Positions 43,833 through 52,981 of a stretch of DNA of 60,664 nucleotides are shown in pieces. Origin of the DNA: Nocardia elegans NBRC 108235 (lineage in GTDB: Bacteria; Actinomycetota; Actinomycetes; Mycobacteriales; Mycobacteriaceae). The stretch's first letter is position 1. The number at the start of each line of letters is the position of its first letter. The notes below the pieces were generated by a model. That model saw only the letters and a list, made by a program, of their open reading frames with translations. It searched no databases and was not told the DNA's origin. The position numbers and the translations under genes were made by a program. The stretch spans positions 1 through 60,664 of the forward strand of contig NZ_BDBF01000051.1 of assembly GCF_001612845.1 (NCBI RefSeq), in the 5' to 3' direction.

Positions 43833-45002
43833 ATGAGAGACGCAGTGATCGTCGAGGCCGTACGCACCCCGATCGGTAAGGGCAAAGCCACCGGAGCGCT
43901 GCACGAACTGCATCCGGTCGACCTGTTCGCCCACAGCCTGCGCGAGGTCGTGCGGCGAAGCGGGATCGATCCGGTGCTGATCGACGACGTCATCGGCGGT
44001 GTGGTCACCCAGGTCGGCGAGCAGTCGGTCAACATCACCCGCCGGGCCGCGCTCGCGGCCGGATATCCGGAATCCGTTCCGGCCACCACGGTCGACCGGC
44101 AGTGCGGTAGCAGCCAGCAGGCCATCCACTTCGCCGCGCAGGGCGTGCTGGCCGGGGCCTACGACATCGTCGTCGCCGGCGGTCTGGAGTCGATGAGCCG
44201 GGTGCCGATGGGGTCGAGCGTGGCGGGCGCCACCGATATCAACGGCGTGGCCTTCGCCGAGCGGTATCCGGACGAGCTGGTACCGCAGGGGATCAGCGCG
44301 GAACTGATCGCGGCGCGCTGGGGCATAGCGCGCGCCGCCATGGACGAATTCTCGCTCGCCAGTCACGAAAAGGCCGCCACCGCAACGAAGAACGGAACCT
44401 TCGAGGCCCAACTGGCGCCGTTGGCCGGGTTGAGCACCGACGAGGGCATTCGCGTCGGCAGCACCCTGGAAACCCTGGCCGGGCTACGGCCGGCCTACTA
44501 CAGCGAGGCCTACGCCACCCGATTCCCCGAGATCGGCTGGAACGTGACCGCCGCCAATGCGAGTCAGATCAACGACGGCAGCGCGGCGGTGCTGATCATG
44601 ACCAGTGAGAAGGCGGCGCAACTGGGCCTGCGGCCACTGGCCCGGCTGCACAGTTTCGCGGTCGCGGGCGACGATCCGCTGCTGATGCTCACCGCGGTGA
44701 TCCCGGCGACGCGGAAGGTGTTGCAGCGCTCGGGCCTGTCGTTGGCCGATATCGACCTGTTCGAGGTCAACGAGGCCTTCGCCTCGGTGGTCCTGGCCTG
44801 GGCCGCCGATACCGGCGCGGATCTGTCCCGGGTGAACGTCAACGGCGGCGCGATCGCGCTGGGGCATCCGCTCGGCGCCTCCGGTGCGCGGCTGGCGACC
44901 ACGCTGGTCCACGCACTGCACGAACGCGGGGCCCGCTTCGGACTGCAAACCATGTGCGAGGCAGGCGGTTTGGCGAACGCGACCATCTACGAGCGGCTCT
45001 GA
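43833..45002 (+). CDS. Acetyl-CoA acetyltransferase/thiolase (FadA-like)
   Basis: 389 residues from ATG 43833 with GGAGGAA upstream. The thiolase active sites are complete: nucleophile Cys in TVDRQCGSSQQAIHFAAQGV, EVNEAFASVVLAWA, the His region NVNGGAIALGHPLGASGARL, and the second Cys in LQTMCEAGGLANATIYERL. It condenses or cleaves beta-ketoacyl-CoA in fatty-acid or sterol side-chain metabolism. The divergent HxlR regulator suggests substrate-induced expression. Confidence 0.94.
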   Translation: MRDAVIVEAVRTPIGKGKATGALHELHPVDLFAHSLREVVRRSGIDPVLIDDVIGGVVTQVGEQSVNITRRAALAAGYPESVPATTVDRQCGSSQQAIHFAAQGVLAGAYDIVVAGGLESMSRVPMGSSVAGATDINGVAFAERYPDELVPQGISAELIAARWGIARAAMDEFSLASHEKAATATKNGTFEAQLAPLAGLSTDEGIRVGSTLETLAGLRPAYYSEAYATRFPEIGWNVTAANASQINDGSAAVLIMTSEKAAQLGLRPLARLHSFAVAGDDPLLMLTAVIPATRKVLQRSGLSLADIDLFEVNEAFASVVLAWAADTGADLSRVNVNGGAIALGHPLGASGARLATTLVHALHERGARFGLQTMCEAGGLANATIYERL

Positions 45003-45005
45003 GTC

Positions 45006-45350
45006 TCAGACCGACACCACGACCAGCGCCGCCGCGAAACCGAGCAGCCATGCCTCGGCCAGCAGCGGCAGGGTGAGCAGCGCGTAAGGCCAGGCCGGGC
45101 GGCGTTCCCGTAACGCCCGCAGGGTCCACCGCCCGGCCAGCAGCAGCGCACCGACCAGGGACAGGAACGCCACGGCGTAGGCCAGCGGCAGATGACTGTC
45201 CCCCGGCCGAGTGCGCTGCCGCGCCATATCCCGGTACGGCAGGCCGTACCGCCAGATCACCCACGCCACACCGCAACCGGCCAGATAGACCGCGGCACTC
45301 AGCACGGCATCGCCGCGCCGCAGCGGCGGGCGAGCCGGCCAGAACTCCAT
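45006..45350 (-). CDS. Small integral membrane protein of unknown function
   Basis: 114 residues from ATG 45350. Three hydrophobic segments: LSAAVYLAGCGVAWVIWRYG; AYAVAFLSLVGALLLAGRWT; YALLTLPLLAEAWLLGFAAA. No family recognised. Convergent with the thiolase gene by 3 bp and divergent from menC. Confidence 0.65.
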   Translation of the reverse strand: MEFWPARPPLRRGDAVLSAAVYLAGCGVAWVIWRYGLPYRDMARQRTRPGDSHLPLAYAVAFLSLVGALLLAGRWTLRALRERRPAWPYALLTLPLLAEAWLLGFAAALVVVSV

Positions 45351-45443
45351 GGCTACTTATGGAAACTCCCTCCGGCCGGTGCTCGCAAGCACCACTGGTC
45401 GGCCGCCGGTCCGTCGCCGTTTCGCAGGGTTAGGCTGGCCCGG

Positions 45444-46415
45444 GTGAGCGATCTGGATCCGGCGGCGGCCCTGGTTTACGCGATTCCGCTGCGTACTCGC
45501 TTCCGCGGCATCACCGTCCGTGAGGGAATGCTGCTCGAAGGACCGCGCGGCTGGGGTGAGTTCTGCCCGTTCGTCGAATACGACGACCGCGAGGCCGCGA
45601 ACTGGCTCGCCACCACGGTCGAGCAGATCGAGGAAGGCTGGCCGGAACCGGTCCGGGATCGCATTCCGGTCAATTGCACCGTTCCCGCGGTCGGACCCGA
45701 GCGCGCGTATTCCATCGTCGCCGAATCCGGTTGCCACACCGCGAAAGTCAAGATCGCCGATCATCCCGACTCGCTCGCCGAGGATATCGAGCGGGTGGCG
45801 GCCGTCCGCGATGCGCTGGGCCGCGACGGCGCCGTCCGGGTCGATGCCAACGCGGTCTGGGATGTCGATACCGCGGTCACCAACTTGCGTCAGATCGACC
45901 GTGCCGCACAGGGTTTGGAATACGCCGAGCAACCGTGCCGGACAATCGAGGAGCTGGCGGCGGTGCGGCGGCGGGTCGACATTCCCGTCGCCGCGGACGA
46001 ATCCATCCGGCGTGCCGAGGATCCGCTGCGGGTCGCGGTGGCGGGAGCGGCCGATATCGCCGTACTGAAATGCACGCCGCTCGGCGGGGTGCGGCGGGCA
46101 CTGCGGGTGGCGCAGGCGGCGGGACTGCCGTGCGTGATCTCCTCGGCACTGGAGACGAGCGTCGGACTGTCGGCCCAGCTCGCGCTGGCCGGCGCCCTGC
46201 CGGAACTCGACCACGCCTGCGGGCTGGGCACCGTCGACCTGTTCACCGGCGACGTGGTCGCGGAGTCACTACGCCCCGTCGACGGATATCTGAGCGTTCC
46301 GCGCACCCCGCCCATCCCGGATCCCGCACTGCTGGAACGCTTCCGCCATCCCGATCCGGAGCGCACGGCGTGGTGGCGAAGCCGGCTGGAGCGGGTGCTG
46401 CGGCTCCTGGATTGA
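45444..46415 (+). CDS. menC: o-Succinylbenzoate synthase
   Basis: 323 residues from GTG 45444; upstream extensions are antisense-like. Enolase superfamily, dehydrating SHCHC to o-succinylbenzoate in menaquinone synthesis. Features: HTAKVKIADHPDSLAEDIER with the KxK catalytic lysine, VRVDANAVWDVDTAV (first Mg ligand), LEYAEQPCRTIEELA (second), PVAADESIRRAEDPL (third), and AVLKCTPLGGVRRALRVAQA with the second catalytic lysine. Length matches mycobacterial MenC. It stands apart from other men genes in this window. Confidence 0.94.
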   Translation: MSDLDPAAALVYAIPLRTRFRGITVREGMLLEGPRGWGEFCPFVEYDDREAANWLATTVEQIEEGWPEPVRDRIPVNCTVPAVGPERAYSIVAESGCHTAKVKIADHPDSLAEDIERVAAVRDALGRDGAVRVDANAVWDVDTAVTNLRQIDRAAQGLEYAEQPCRTIEELAAVRRRVDIPVAADESIRRAEDPLRVAVAGAADIAVLKCTPLGGVRRALRVAQAAGLPCVISSALETSVGLSAQLALAGALPELDHACGLGTVDLFTGDVVAESLRPVDGYLSVPRTPPIPDPALLERFRHPDPERTAWWRSRLERVLRLLD

Positions 46416-46537
46416 TCGCGGCCTCTCACGCCTCGGCGGGTGCGGGACGAGGGTTTTCCCATCCGCCCGTCTGTGATTAGCTGATCGTGTGCCATCGGCA
46501 GTTCTCACGTGCTCGAACACACGATAGGAGTTCCGCA

Positions 46538-47335
46538 ATGCCCACTCGTGATTCTGCGTGGCCGCAGGGTACGCCCTGCTGGATCGACTGTTCGGTCGAC
46601 AATCCGCAGGCTGCCCGCGACTTCTACTCCGGTTTGCTGGGGTGGGAGATCATGGACAGCCCGCCCGAGGCCGGGGGATATCTGATGGCGATGCTGAACG
46701 GTAAACCGGCCGCCGGAATCGGCCCCAAGATGGGCGAGGCGCCGATGCCCTCGGTGTGGACCACCTACCTCGCCGCCGACGACGTCGACGCGGTCGCCGA
46801 GGCCATCGGCGCGGCCGGGGGAACCGTGTTCGTCCCGCCCTTCGATGTCATGGACGTGGGCCGCATGTGCGTGGCCTCCGACCCGACCGGCGGCATCTTC
46901 GGCGTCTGGCAGGCCAAAGCCCACACCGGCGCCGGTATTTACAACGAACCCGGCTCCTATTGCTGGAACGAACTGCACACCGGCGACTACGCCACCGCAC
47001 AGGAGTTCTACCGCCGCGTCTTCGGCTGGACCTTCGACGAAATCGGCGACGGTGAGAACTTCGTCTATTCCACCTTCTCCCCGCCCGGCGCGGACGTCGC
47101 CGGCGGCGTCATGGACGCCGGCAGCGCACCCGGCGACAACCCGCCCTACTGGCTCACCTGGTTCCAGGTCGCCGGGACGGACGAAAGACTCTCCCGCGCA
47201 ACCGAACTCGGTGCCACGGCACTGATGGGACCGGACGACACGCCGTTCGGCCGCTCCGCCGTCGTCCAGGCTCCGCAGGGCGAGATCTTCGGCCTCATCG
47301 ACCCTACGGTGCGGGCGCAGGCGCCCGGGCAGTAG
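46538..47335 (+). CDS. Two-domain VOC (glyoxalase-like) protein
   Basis: 265 residues from ATG 46538 with ATAGGAG upstream. Two VOC repeats are clear. The first is PCWIDCSVDNPQAARDFYSG LLGWE to GGIFGVWQAKA; the second is YCWNELHTGDYATAQEFYRR VFGWTFDEI to GEIFGLIDP. Close relatives are the CFP32/Rv0577 type of mycobacteria, implicated in small-molecule stress. Metal-ligand positions are not all classical, so enzymatic activity is uncertain. Confidence 0.9.
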   Translation: MPTRDSAWPQGTPCWIDCSVDNPQAARDFYSGLLGWEIMDSPPEAGGYLMAMLNGKPAAGIGPKMGEAPMPSVWTTYLAADDVDAVAEAIGAAGGTVFVPPFDVMDVGRMCVASDPTGGIFGVWQAKAHTGAGIYNEPGSYCWNELHTGDYATAQEFYRRVFGWTFDEIGDGENFVYSTFSPPGADVAGGVMDAGSAPGDNPPYWLTWFQVAGTDERLSRATELGATALMGPDDTPFGRSAVVQAPQGEIFGLIDPTVRAQAPGQ

Positions 47336-47342
47336 CGCTCGT

Positions 47343-47371
47343 GTCCCGGGCCGTGCGGTACGGCCCGGGAC
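47343..47371. terminator. Bidirectional hairpin
   Basis: Perfect 12-bp arms (47343-47354 and 47360-47371) with a 5-nt loop, between two convergent genes. Confidence 0.75.
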
Positions 47372-47377
47372 ATCGGT

Positions 47378-47890
47378 TCATCCCACTCGGGCGCCACAGT
47401 CGTGCAGAGTGGCGCGCAGAAGAAGGGCGGCTTCCGGGCCGATGATCCCGTCGACCAACTCGAGGTAGCGCGTACAGAATTCCGGGCCGTGCGGGGCGAG
47501 GTCGGCGCCGGGCGGCTCCAAGTGGTGGGCGATTTCGTGGAGTATGACCAGTTCGCGCAGCGCCCACGCGGTTCCGCCGGTGTGTAGGGGGACGGCAAGG
47601 ACGGCGCGGCCGGTTTCGTAGTGCGCCGCGGCGGTGCCCGCGCGGGCACGCACCGCGAGCGGCATATCGGCCCGAAGCCATTGCGCGCGTACCCAATTCA
47701 ATGCCAGTATCCGGTCCACATAGCTCTGGACCGACTCGACCGAGGCGAACTTCCGCTCGATCGGCAGCGTGAGCTGCGAGCCGTGCAAGTCGACCGTGCG
47801 AGCCCCGAATTCCTCGGCTCGTTCGAACATCCGCCGCACCAGACCCTCGGCATCGTAAACGCGGCTGCGCTGCGAATCTCGCTTCGTCAC
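47378..47890 (-). CDS. TIGR04338 family metallohydrolase-like protein
   Basis: 170 residues from GTG 47890; the longer upstream frame overlaps the DUF2786 gene and is not protein-like. The zinc-protease-like motif LHEIAHHLEPPGADLAPHGP contains HExxH plus a third candidate ligand further on. N-terminal features are RSRVYDAEGLVRRMFERAEE and GSQLTLPIERKFASVESVQS YVDRIL. This family is typically paired with DUF2786 proteins, as here. Its substrate is unknown. Cytosolic. Confidence 0.88.
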   Translation of the reverse strand: MTKRDSQRSRVYDAEGLVRRMFERAEEFGARTVDLHGSQLTLPIERKFASVESVQSYVDRILALNWVRAQWLRADMPLAVRARAGTAAAHYETGRAVLAVPLHTGGTAWALRELVILHEIAHHLEPPGADLAPHGPEFCTRYLELVDGIIGPEAALLLRATLHDCGARVG

Positions 47891-47954
47891 AACTGCGGCT
47901 CGCGGTGCGACGGGCACATCAGGACGGCGCCGCACTGCGCCGCTCTCGTGCGGC

Positions 47955-48806
47955 TCATGCTCCGGGCGCTTCGAGACGCCCTCGCCCGGTGGACAATTCG
48001 GGGGATAAACCCAGCCGTGCGCTTCGGCCGGCACGATCCCCGGCACGTCGCGCGGCCGGCGAGTACCCCGTGGATTCCTGCGGGCCGCGCCAGGTGCCGC
48101 GGGCGTCGGAGGTGCGGGAGTAGAAATCGGTGAGCTCGAGGTCCTTGTTGCGCAGGGCCAGCGCGGTGCCCGCGGCCGATTCCGCGGAGCCGGGATCGTC
48201 GCGCACCGCCTCGGCCTCCACATCCGCCTTCACCTGCGCGAGCCGGCGGCCGATCCGGTCGGCGAAGGCCATCTGGAAATTCAGCCGAGCCGTCACCGCT
48301 GCGACAGGGGCCTGTATGCGACGCTGCACCCTGCGACCCCAGCGCGTCTCCACCACGACCTTCTCCACGGTCGCCGATTTGTAGGCGCCGGATTTGATGT
48401 AGTGGTCCGACGCCCGCACCATCTGCACCAGCAGGCTCGTGTACAGCGCCTCGCAGGTCGCGATATCGGTGTCGAAGCCGTAGGCGTACACCTGCGTGGA
48501 CGTGCGGGTCACATCGCAGCGCACATCGTTGGCCGCGGCGATCGCCACGAACAACTGCACGTAGGTGCGCAGCCCTTTCTTCCCCGCCTCGCCGATCGGG
48601 ACGACCTTCTGCATCGGTGTCGGGCGGCGTTCGCGGCCGGCGATATGGGCACGGGCCACCGCCAGGTCGATCGACGAACGGGTCGCCAGGCGCTGGGCAG
48701 CCGCCATGAACGCCTCGGCCTCGTGCTCGTTGTCGGTCGACTCGGCCTGACGCAACAGCCCACCGATCCGGGTGAGCAACTTGTCCTGGGGCATCTGGGT
48801 CGACAT
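47955..48806 (-). CDS. DUF2786 family protein
   Basis: 283 residues from ATG 48806. DUF2786 covers the N-terminal about 45 residues (LLTRIGGLLRQAESTDNEHE AEAFMAAAQRLATRS). The middle (VRCDVTRTSTQVYAYGFDTD; LYTSLLVQMVRASDHYIKSG) and C-terminal (LELTDFYSRTSDARGTWRGP; RRAGDRAGRSARLG) parts match the family in mycolata. Its role is unknown. It lies 64 bp upstream of the TIGR04338 gene on the same strand and probably shares a transcript. Confidence 0.9.
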   Translation of the reverse strand: MSTQMPQDKLLTRIGGLLRQAESTDNEHEAEAFMAAAQRLATRSSIDLAVARAHIAGRERRPTPMQKVVPIGEAGKKGLRTYVQLFVAIAAANDVRCDVTRTSTQVYAYGFDTDIATCEALYTSLLVQMVRASDHYIKSGAYKSATVEKVVVETRWGRRVQRRIQAPVAAVTARLNFQMAFADRIGRRLAQVKADVEAEAVRDDPGSAESAAGTALALRNKDLELTDFYSRTSDARGTWRGPQESTGYSPAARRAGDRAGRSARLGLSPELSTGRGRLEAPGA

Positions 48807-48858
48807 CGAGCGCCAGGATACGAGAACGCACCGACATCCCCATACGATCGCCGGGGGA

Positions 48859-48981
48859 AGGCGGCAGCTCGCGTAACCACGGAGGGCGGGGGCGGACGCC
48901 GAATCCCACCCGGAGGTAGCACCCGCCCGGAGGCGGCAGCTCGCGTAACCACGGAGGGCGGGGGCGGACGCCGAATCCCAC
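48859..48981. repeat. Two 51-bp identical direct repeats upstream of lpqY
   Basis: The same 51-bp sequence occurs at 48859-48909 and 48931-48981 (21-bp spacer, 72-bp period). It starts AGGCGGCAGCTCGCGTAACC and ends GGACGCCGAATCCCAC. It sits in the 270-bp gap between the divergent DUF2786 and lpqY genes. Part of the unit (GCGTAACCACGGAG) also occurs inside leuS. Confidence 0.9.
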
Positions 48982-49076
48982 GGAGCAGCCGAACAATGTA
49001 TCTTGCCTTGTGCAACCGGCGCAGTGTGCGGGCGCTCACGCCTGGCACCTGTGTTCGTTACGACCCTGGAGTATCG

Positions 49077-50414
49077 ATGGCTTTGAACAAGGCGTCCTCG
49101 AACAAGGCGCGTAAGGTTCGCGCGCGCGCCGCGTCACGACGCTCGTCCCTCGTGTCCCGCGCCGCACTGGCCACCGCGTCGGTGGCACTGCTCACCGCCG
49201 GGTTGACGAGCGCCTGTTCGAGCGGCGACGGCAGCAACCCGACTGGCCAGAACCTGGGCGGGCGCGGTCCGATCACCTATGTCGAGGGTAAGGACACCAC
49301 CGAGACGGGTGCGGTCAAGCAGCTCATCGACCGGTGGAACGCCGCCCATCCGAACGAGCAGGTGACGTTCAAAGAGCAGTCCAACGACGCGTCCCAGCAG
49401 TACGACGACCTGGCCCAGCACATGCGGGCCAAACAGTCCGACTACGACGTGATGGCGCTGGACGTGCCGTGGACCGCCGAGTTCGCGGCCAAGGGCTGGA
49501 TTCAGCCGCTGAAGGACTCCTTCGCCCTCGACACCTCCACGCTGCTCTCGCCGACCGTCGCCAGCGCGACCTACCAGGGCACCCTCTACGCCGCGCCGCG
49601 CAACACCAACGGCGGCCTGCTGTACTACCGCAAGGATCTGGTACCGAATCCGCCGAAGACCTGGCCGGAACTGCTGGCCGACTGCAATATCGCGCGTGAT
49701 CACGGAATCGGCTGCTACGCAGGGCAGTTCGCGCCCTACGAAGGTCTGACCGTGAACGCGGCCGAGGTGATCAACGCCTACGGCGGCTCGTTCGTCGGCC
49801 CGGACGGCAAGACCGCGACCGTGAACTCCCCGCAGTCGCGCGCCGGCCTGCAGGTGCTCACCGACGCCTACAAGAACGGCGACATCCCCAAGGAGGCCAT
49901 CTCCTTCAAGGAGCCGGAGAGCCAGAACGCCTTCGCCTCGGGCAAGCTGCTGTTCCTGCGCACCTGGCCCAACTTCTACGGTGTGGCCCAGGCCGACTCC
50001 TCCGCGGTGAAGGGCAATTTCGGCGTCTCCCCGCTGCCCGGTAAGGACGGCATCGGCGCCTCCACGCTCGGTGGTTACAACGCCGCCATCAGCGCCTACT
50101 CCAAGCACAAGGCCACCGCGCTGGACTTCCTGCGCTTCCTGATCAGCGAGGATGCCCAGCGCATCGTCGCCGAGGGCGCGTTCCCGTCGGTCCGGTCGTC
50201 GATGTACGACGATCCGGCGCTGATCGCGAAGTTCCCGTATCTGCCCGCGCTGAAGGATTCGATCGCCAGCGCTGTGCCGCGCCCGGTGACCCCCTTCTAC
50301 CCGGCGGTGTCGAAGGCCATCCAGGACAACGCATATGCTGCGTTGACCGGTAAGAAATCAGTCGATGACGCGATCATCGGCATGCAGAAGGGCATCGAAG
50401 CCGCCGGCTCCTGA
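49077..50414 (+). CDS. lpqY: Trehalose-binding lipoprotein of the SugABC importer
   Basis: 445 residues from ATG 49077. A signal peptide ends in a lipobox (AGLTSACSSG, Cys47). Family 1 extracellular binding-protein features: ITYVEGKDTTETGAVKQLID, YDVMALDVPWTAEFAAKGWI, TLYAAPRNTNGGLLYYRKDL, and PLPGKDGIGASTLGGYNAAI. It matches mycobacterial LpqY, which captures trehalose released during mycolate transfer. Followed by the sugA and sugB permease genes. The ATPase (sugC) is separate. Confidence 0.9.
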   Translation: MALNKASSNKARKVRARAASRRSSLVSRAALATASVALLTAGLTSACSSGDGSNPTGQNLGGRGPITYVEGKDTTETGAVKQLIDRWNAAHPNEQVTFKEQSNDASQQYDDLAQHMRAKQSDYDVMALDVPWTAEFAAKGWIQPLKDSFALDTSTLLSPTVASATYQGTLYAAPRNTNGGLLYYRKDLVPNPPKTWPELLADCNIARDHGIGCYAGQFAPYEGLTVNAAEVINAYGGSFVGPDGKTATVNSPQSRAGLQVLTDAYKNGDIPKEAISFKEPESQNAFASGKLLFLRTWPNFYGVAQADSSAVKGNFGVSPLPGKDGIGASTLGGYNAAISAYSKHKATALDFLRFLISEDAQRIVAEGAFPSVRSSMYDDPALIAKFPYLPALKDSIASAVPRPVTPFYPAVSKAIQDNAYAALTGKKSVDDAIIGMQKGIEAAGS

Positions 50415-50449
50415 CCCTGTCCGCAGTCTGCCCCGTAGGAGAGTTGAAC

Positions 50450-51484
50450 GTGTCGAGTCCTTCGGGTGCGACCGATCTCGCGCCACCCGACGATCTGCCG
50501 GTGAGCCCGAAACCGAAGCGCGACAGTAACTCCCGGGGCTTACGGCTCCCGCAGGGGTCGGGGCGCGCGTGGTTGTTCGTCGCACCGGTGCTGGTGGCGC
50601 TCGCGGTCGTCATCGGCTATCCGGTGGTGCGCGCGGTGTGGATGTCGTTCCAGAAGGACGCCGGGCTCGACCCCGCCACCGGCATGTTCGTCGAGGGCGG
50701 CAGCGCCGGGTTCAGCAACTACACGCACTGGCTGCTGCAGCAGTGCACCCTGCCCGGCGGCGGAACCGAGCCGTGCCCCACCGGCAACCTGGGGTCGCAG
50801 TTCTGGGCGGCCATCGGGATCACCCTGCTGTTCACGGTGATCACCGTGACGCTGGAGGCGACCATCGGCCTCGGCATGGCGACCGTGATGGGCAAGACCT
50901 TCCGCGGCCGCGCGCTGCTGCGTGCCGCGGTGCTGATCCCCTGGGCCATCCCGACCGCGGTGACCGCCCGGTTGTGGGAGTTCATGTTCCAGTACAACGG
51001 CGTGGTCAACCGGGTGCTGCACACGCACATCCTGTGGCAGACCGATCCGTGGTGGTCGCGATTCGCGGTGATCATCGCCGACGTCTGGAAGACCACCCCG
51101 TTCATGGCGTTGCTGATTCTCGCCGGACTGCAGGTGATCCCGAACGACGTGTACGAGGCGGCCAAGGTCGACGGCGCCTCGGCGTGGCAGCGCTTCACCC
51201 ACATCACGCTGCCGCTGCTGAAGCCGGCGCTGCTGGTCGCGGTGCTGTTCCGGACCATGGACGCGCTGCGCCTCTACGACCTGCCGGCCATCATGATGCA
51301 GGGCAACCCGGCGACCCGGACCATTTCGATCCTCGTGGTCGATCAGGTGCGGCAGGGCTCCAACAGCGCGGCCGCGCTGTCGGTGCTCACCTTCCTGATG
51401 ATTTTCGCGGTGGCATTCGTGCTGGTGAAGATACTGGGCGCCAATGCGGTGGCGACGCAGGAAGAACAGCGGAAGGCACATTGA
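50450..51484 (+). CDS. sugA: Trehalose importer permease SugA
   Basis: 344 residues from GTG 50450, which is correctly spaced (7 nt) from AGGAGA; a TTG 6 bp upstream is less likely. Six membrane helices start with WLFVAPVLVALAVVIGYPVV, and the EAA loop is DVYEAAKVDGASAWQRFTHI TLPLLKPALL. It carries a periplasmic loop after the first helix with two cysteines (QQCTLPGGGTEPCPTG). Its stop overlaps the sugB start by one base. Confidence 0.93.
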   Translation: MSSPSGATDLAPPDDLPVSPKPKRDSNSRGLRLPQGSGRAWLFVAPVLVALAVVIGYPVVRAVWMSFQKDAGLDPATGMFVEGGSAGFSNYTHWLLQQCTLPGGGTEPCPTGNLGSQFWAAIGITLLFTVITVTLEATIGLGMATVMGKTFRGRALLRAAVLIPWAIPTAVTARLWEFMFQYNGVVNRVLHTHILWQTDPWWSRFAVIIADVWKTTPFMALLILAGLQVIPNDVYEAAKVDGASAWQRFTHITLPLLKPALLVAVLFRTMDALRLYDLPAIMMQGNPATRTISILVVDQVRQGSNSAAALSVLTFLMIFAVAFVLVKILGANAVATQEEQRKAH

Positions 51485-52335
51485 TGACCACTGCTACCTC
51501 TGGGCGCAAACCGTGGCGGTCCGCGCGGGTGTACGTCGGTGCGTTGATCGTGCTGATCTGGGGCCTGGCCCCGTTCTACTGGATGGCGGTGACCGCCTTC
51601 CGCGATCCGGACTACACCTTCGACAACACCCCGTGGCCCACCCACCTGACCTTCGAGAACTTCCGCAACGCGTTCGACACCAGCCGCGGCAACGACTTCG
51701 GGCGGGCGCTGACCAACAGCGTCGTCATCGGCGCGGCCACCACCGTGATCGCACTGCTGATCGGCATGATGGCCGCCTACGCCTTGGCGCGCATGGCCTT
51801 TCGCGGTAAGACCCTCGTGGCCGGCTTGATCCTGAGCGCCTCGATGTTCCCGGTGGTCGTCCTGGTGACGCCGCTGTTCCAGCTGTTCACCAACATCGGC
51901 TGGATCGGGCACTACCAGGCGATGATCATCCCGAACATCTCGTTCGTGCTGCCGATGACGGTCTACGTCCTGGCCTCGTTCTTCGGCGAGCTGCCCTGGG
52001 AGCTCGAGGAAGCGGCCCGGATCGACGGCGCGAGCCGGTTCCAGGCGTTCCGGCTGGTGATGCTGCCGCTGGCCGCGCCCGCGGTGTTCACCACGGCGAT
52101 CCTCGCGTTCATCGCCGCGGTGAACGAGTACCTGCTGGCCAGTCTGCTCTCGGTCGACCGGACAGAACCCGTGACGGTCGCGATCGCGCGGTTCTCCGGT
52201 AACGATCCGCTGGTGCAGCCGTATGCGGCGATCATGGCGGCGGGCATCATCGTCACCGTGCCGCTGGTGATCATGGTGTTGCTGTTCCAGCGCCGCATCA
52301 TCTCCGGCCTCACCGCGGGCGGCGTCAAGAGCTAG
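51484..52335 (+). CDS. sugB: Trehalose importer permease SugB
   Basis: 283 residues from ATG 51484. Six membrane helices and the EAA motif LPWELEEAARIDGASRFQAF RLVMLPLAAPAVF, with the C-terminal VPLVIMVLLFQRRIISGLTA GGVKS that is nearly invariant in MalG-type permeases. It pairs with SugA. Its last 11 bp overlap the convergent HAD gene. Confidence 0.93.
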   Translation: MTTATSGRKPWRSARVYVGALIVLIWGLAPFYWMAVTAFRDPDYTFDNTPWPTHLTFENFRNAFDTSRGNDFGRALTNSVVIGAATTVIALLIGMMAAYALARMAFRGKTLVAGLILSASMFPVVVLVTPLFQLFTNIGWIGHYQAMIIPNISFVLPMTVYVLASFFGELPWELEEAARIDGASRFQAFRLVMLPLAAPAVFTTAILAFIAAVNEYLLASLLSVDRTEPVTVAIARFSGNDPLVQPYAAIMAAGIIVTVPLVIMVLLFQRRIISGLTAGGVKS

Positions 52336-52981
52336 GGCAGGCGGCGGCCGATTTCGTCCCGAGCTGCCTTTCGATATCGGCGGGTGAGCCGGTGTAGTGG
52401 AGGGTTCGCAGGCCGAGTCGTGCCGCCGCTTCGCAGTTGTCGGGTCGGTCGTCGATGAACATCACACGACCCGGATCACCGACTCCGGTGGCGGCCAAGG
52501 CATTTCGGTAGGTGTCGAGGTGCGGTTTGTTCATGCCGAGCCGGGCCGAGTAGAGGGCATCGGTCATCAGGCCGCGCCAGTCGGAGGCGTCGAGCGCGTC
52601 GCCGACCGGGTGGGGCGCGTTGGACAGCAACACCATCGGCAGATCCGCCTGGCGGGCCTGGTGCAGGAGGCTGACGACGCGGTGATCGGTCCGCGTCCAC
52701 AACGCGGTGTCGACGGCACGTAAGCGGGTGAGCAATGCCGGTTCGGGCCGGCGGCCGAGCACCGCGGTCCAGAAGTCCGTGTCGTCGAACTCGCCGGAAT
52801 CGTAGGGTTCGCGAGCGCTCCAGAAGGCGGTCTGGAAGTGAGTGAGGTCCTCGGTGCGCCATCCGGCGAGTTCGGCGAGACCGCTCCACATGGGAGTGGT
52901 CGGCTGCAGGCCGATGACGCCGTTGTAGTCGAAGATGACCGCGTCGAGGTCCGTGGATGAGTGAGACAGAGCGCTTACCAC
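52325..52981 (-). CDS. HAD-family hydrolase
   Basis: 218 residues from GTG 52981, overlapping the end of the MFS gene by 7 bp. HAD motif I is DAVIFDYNGVIGLQ, with the second Asp replaced by Asn (DxN), as in several HAD subfamilies; motif II is PMVLLSNAPHPVGDALDASD; motif IV is VMFIDDRPDNCEAAARLGLR. The layout fits the YihX/epoxide-hydrolase-N-like group. Substrate is unknown. Probably co-transcribed with the MFS transporter. Confidence 0.88.
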   Translation of the reverse strand: MVSALSHSSTDLDAVIFDYNGVIGLQPTTPMWSGLAELAGWRTEDLTHFQTAFWSAREPYDSGEFDDTDFWTAVLGRRPEPALLTRLRAVDTALWTRTDHRVVSLLHQARQADLPMVLLSNAPHPVGDALDASDWRGLMTDALYSARLGMNKPHLDTYRNALAATGVGDPGRVMFIDDRPDNCEAAARLGLRTLHYTGSPADIERQLGTKSAAACPSS

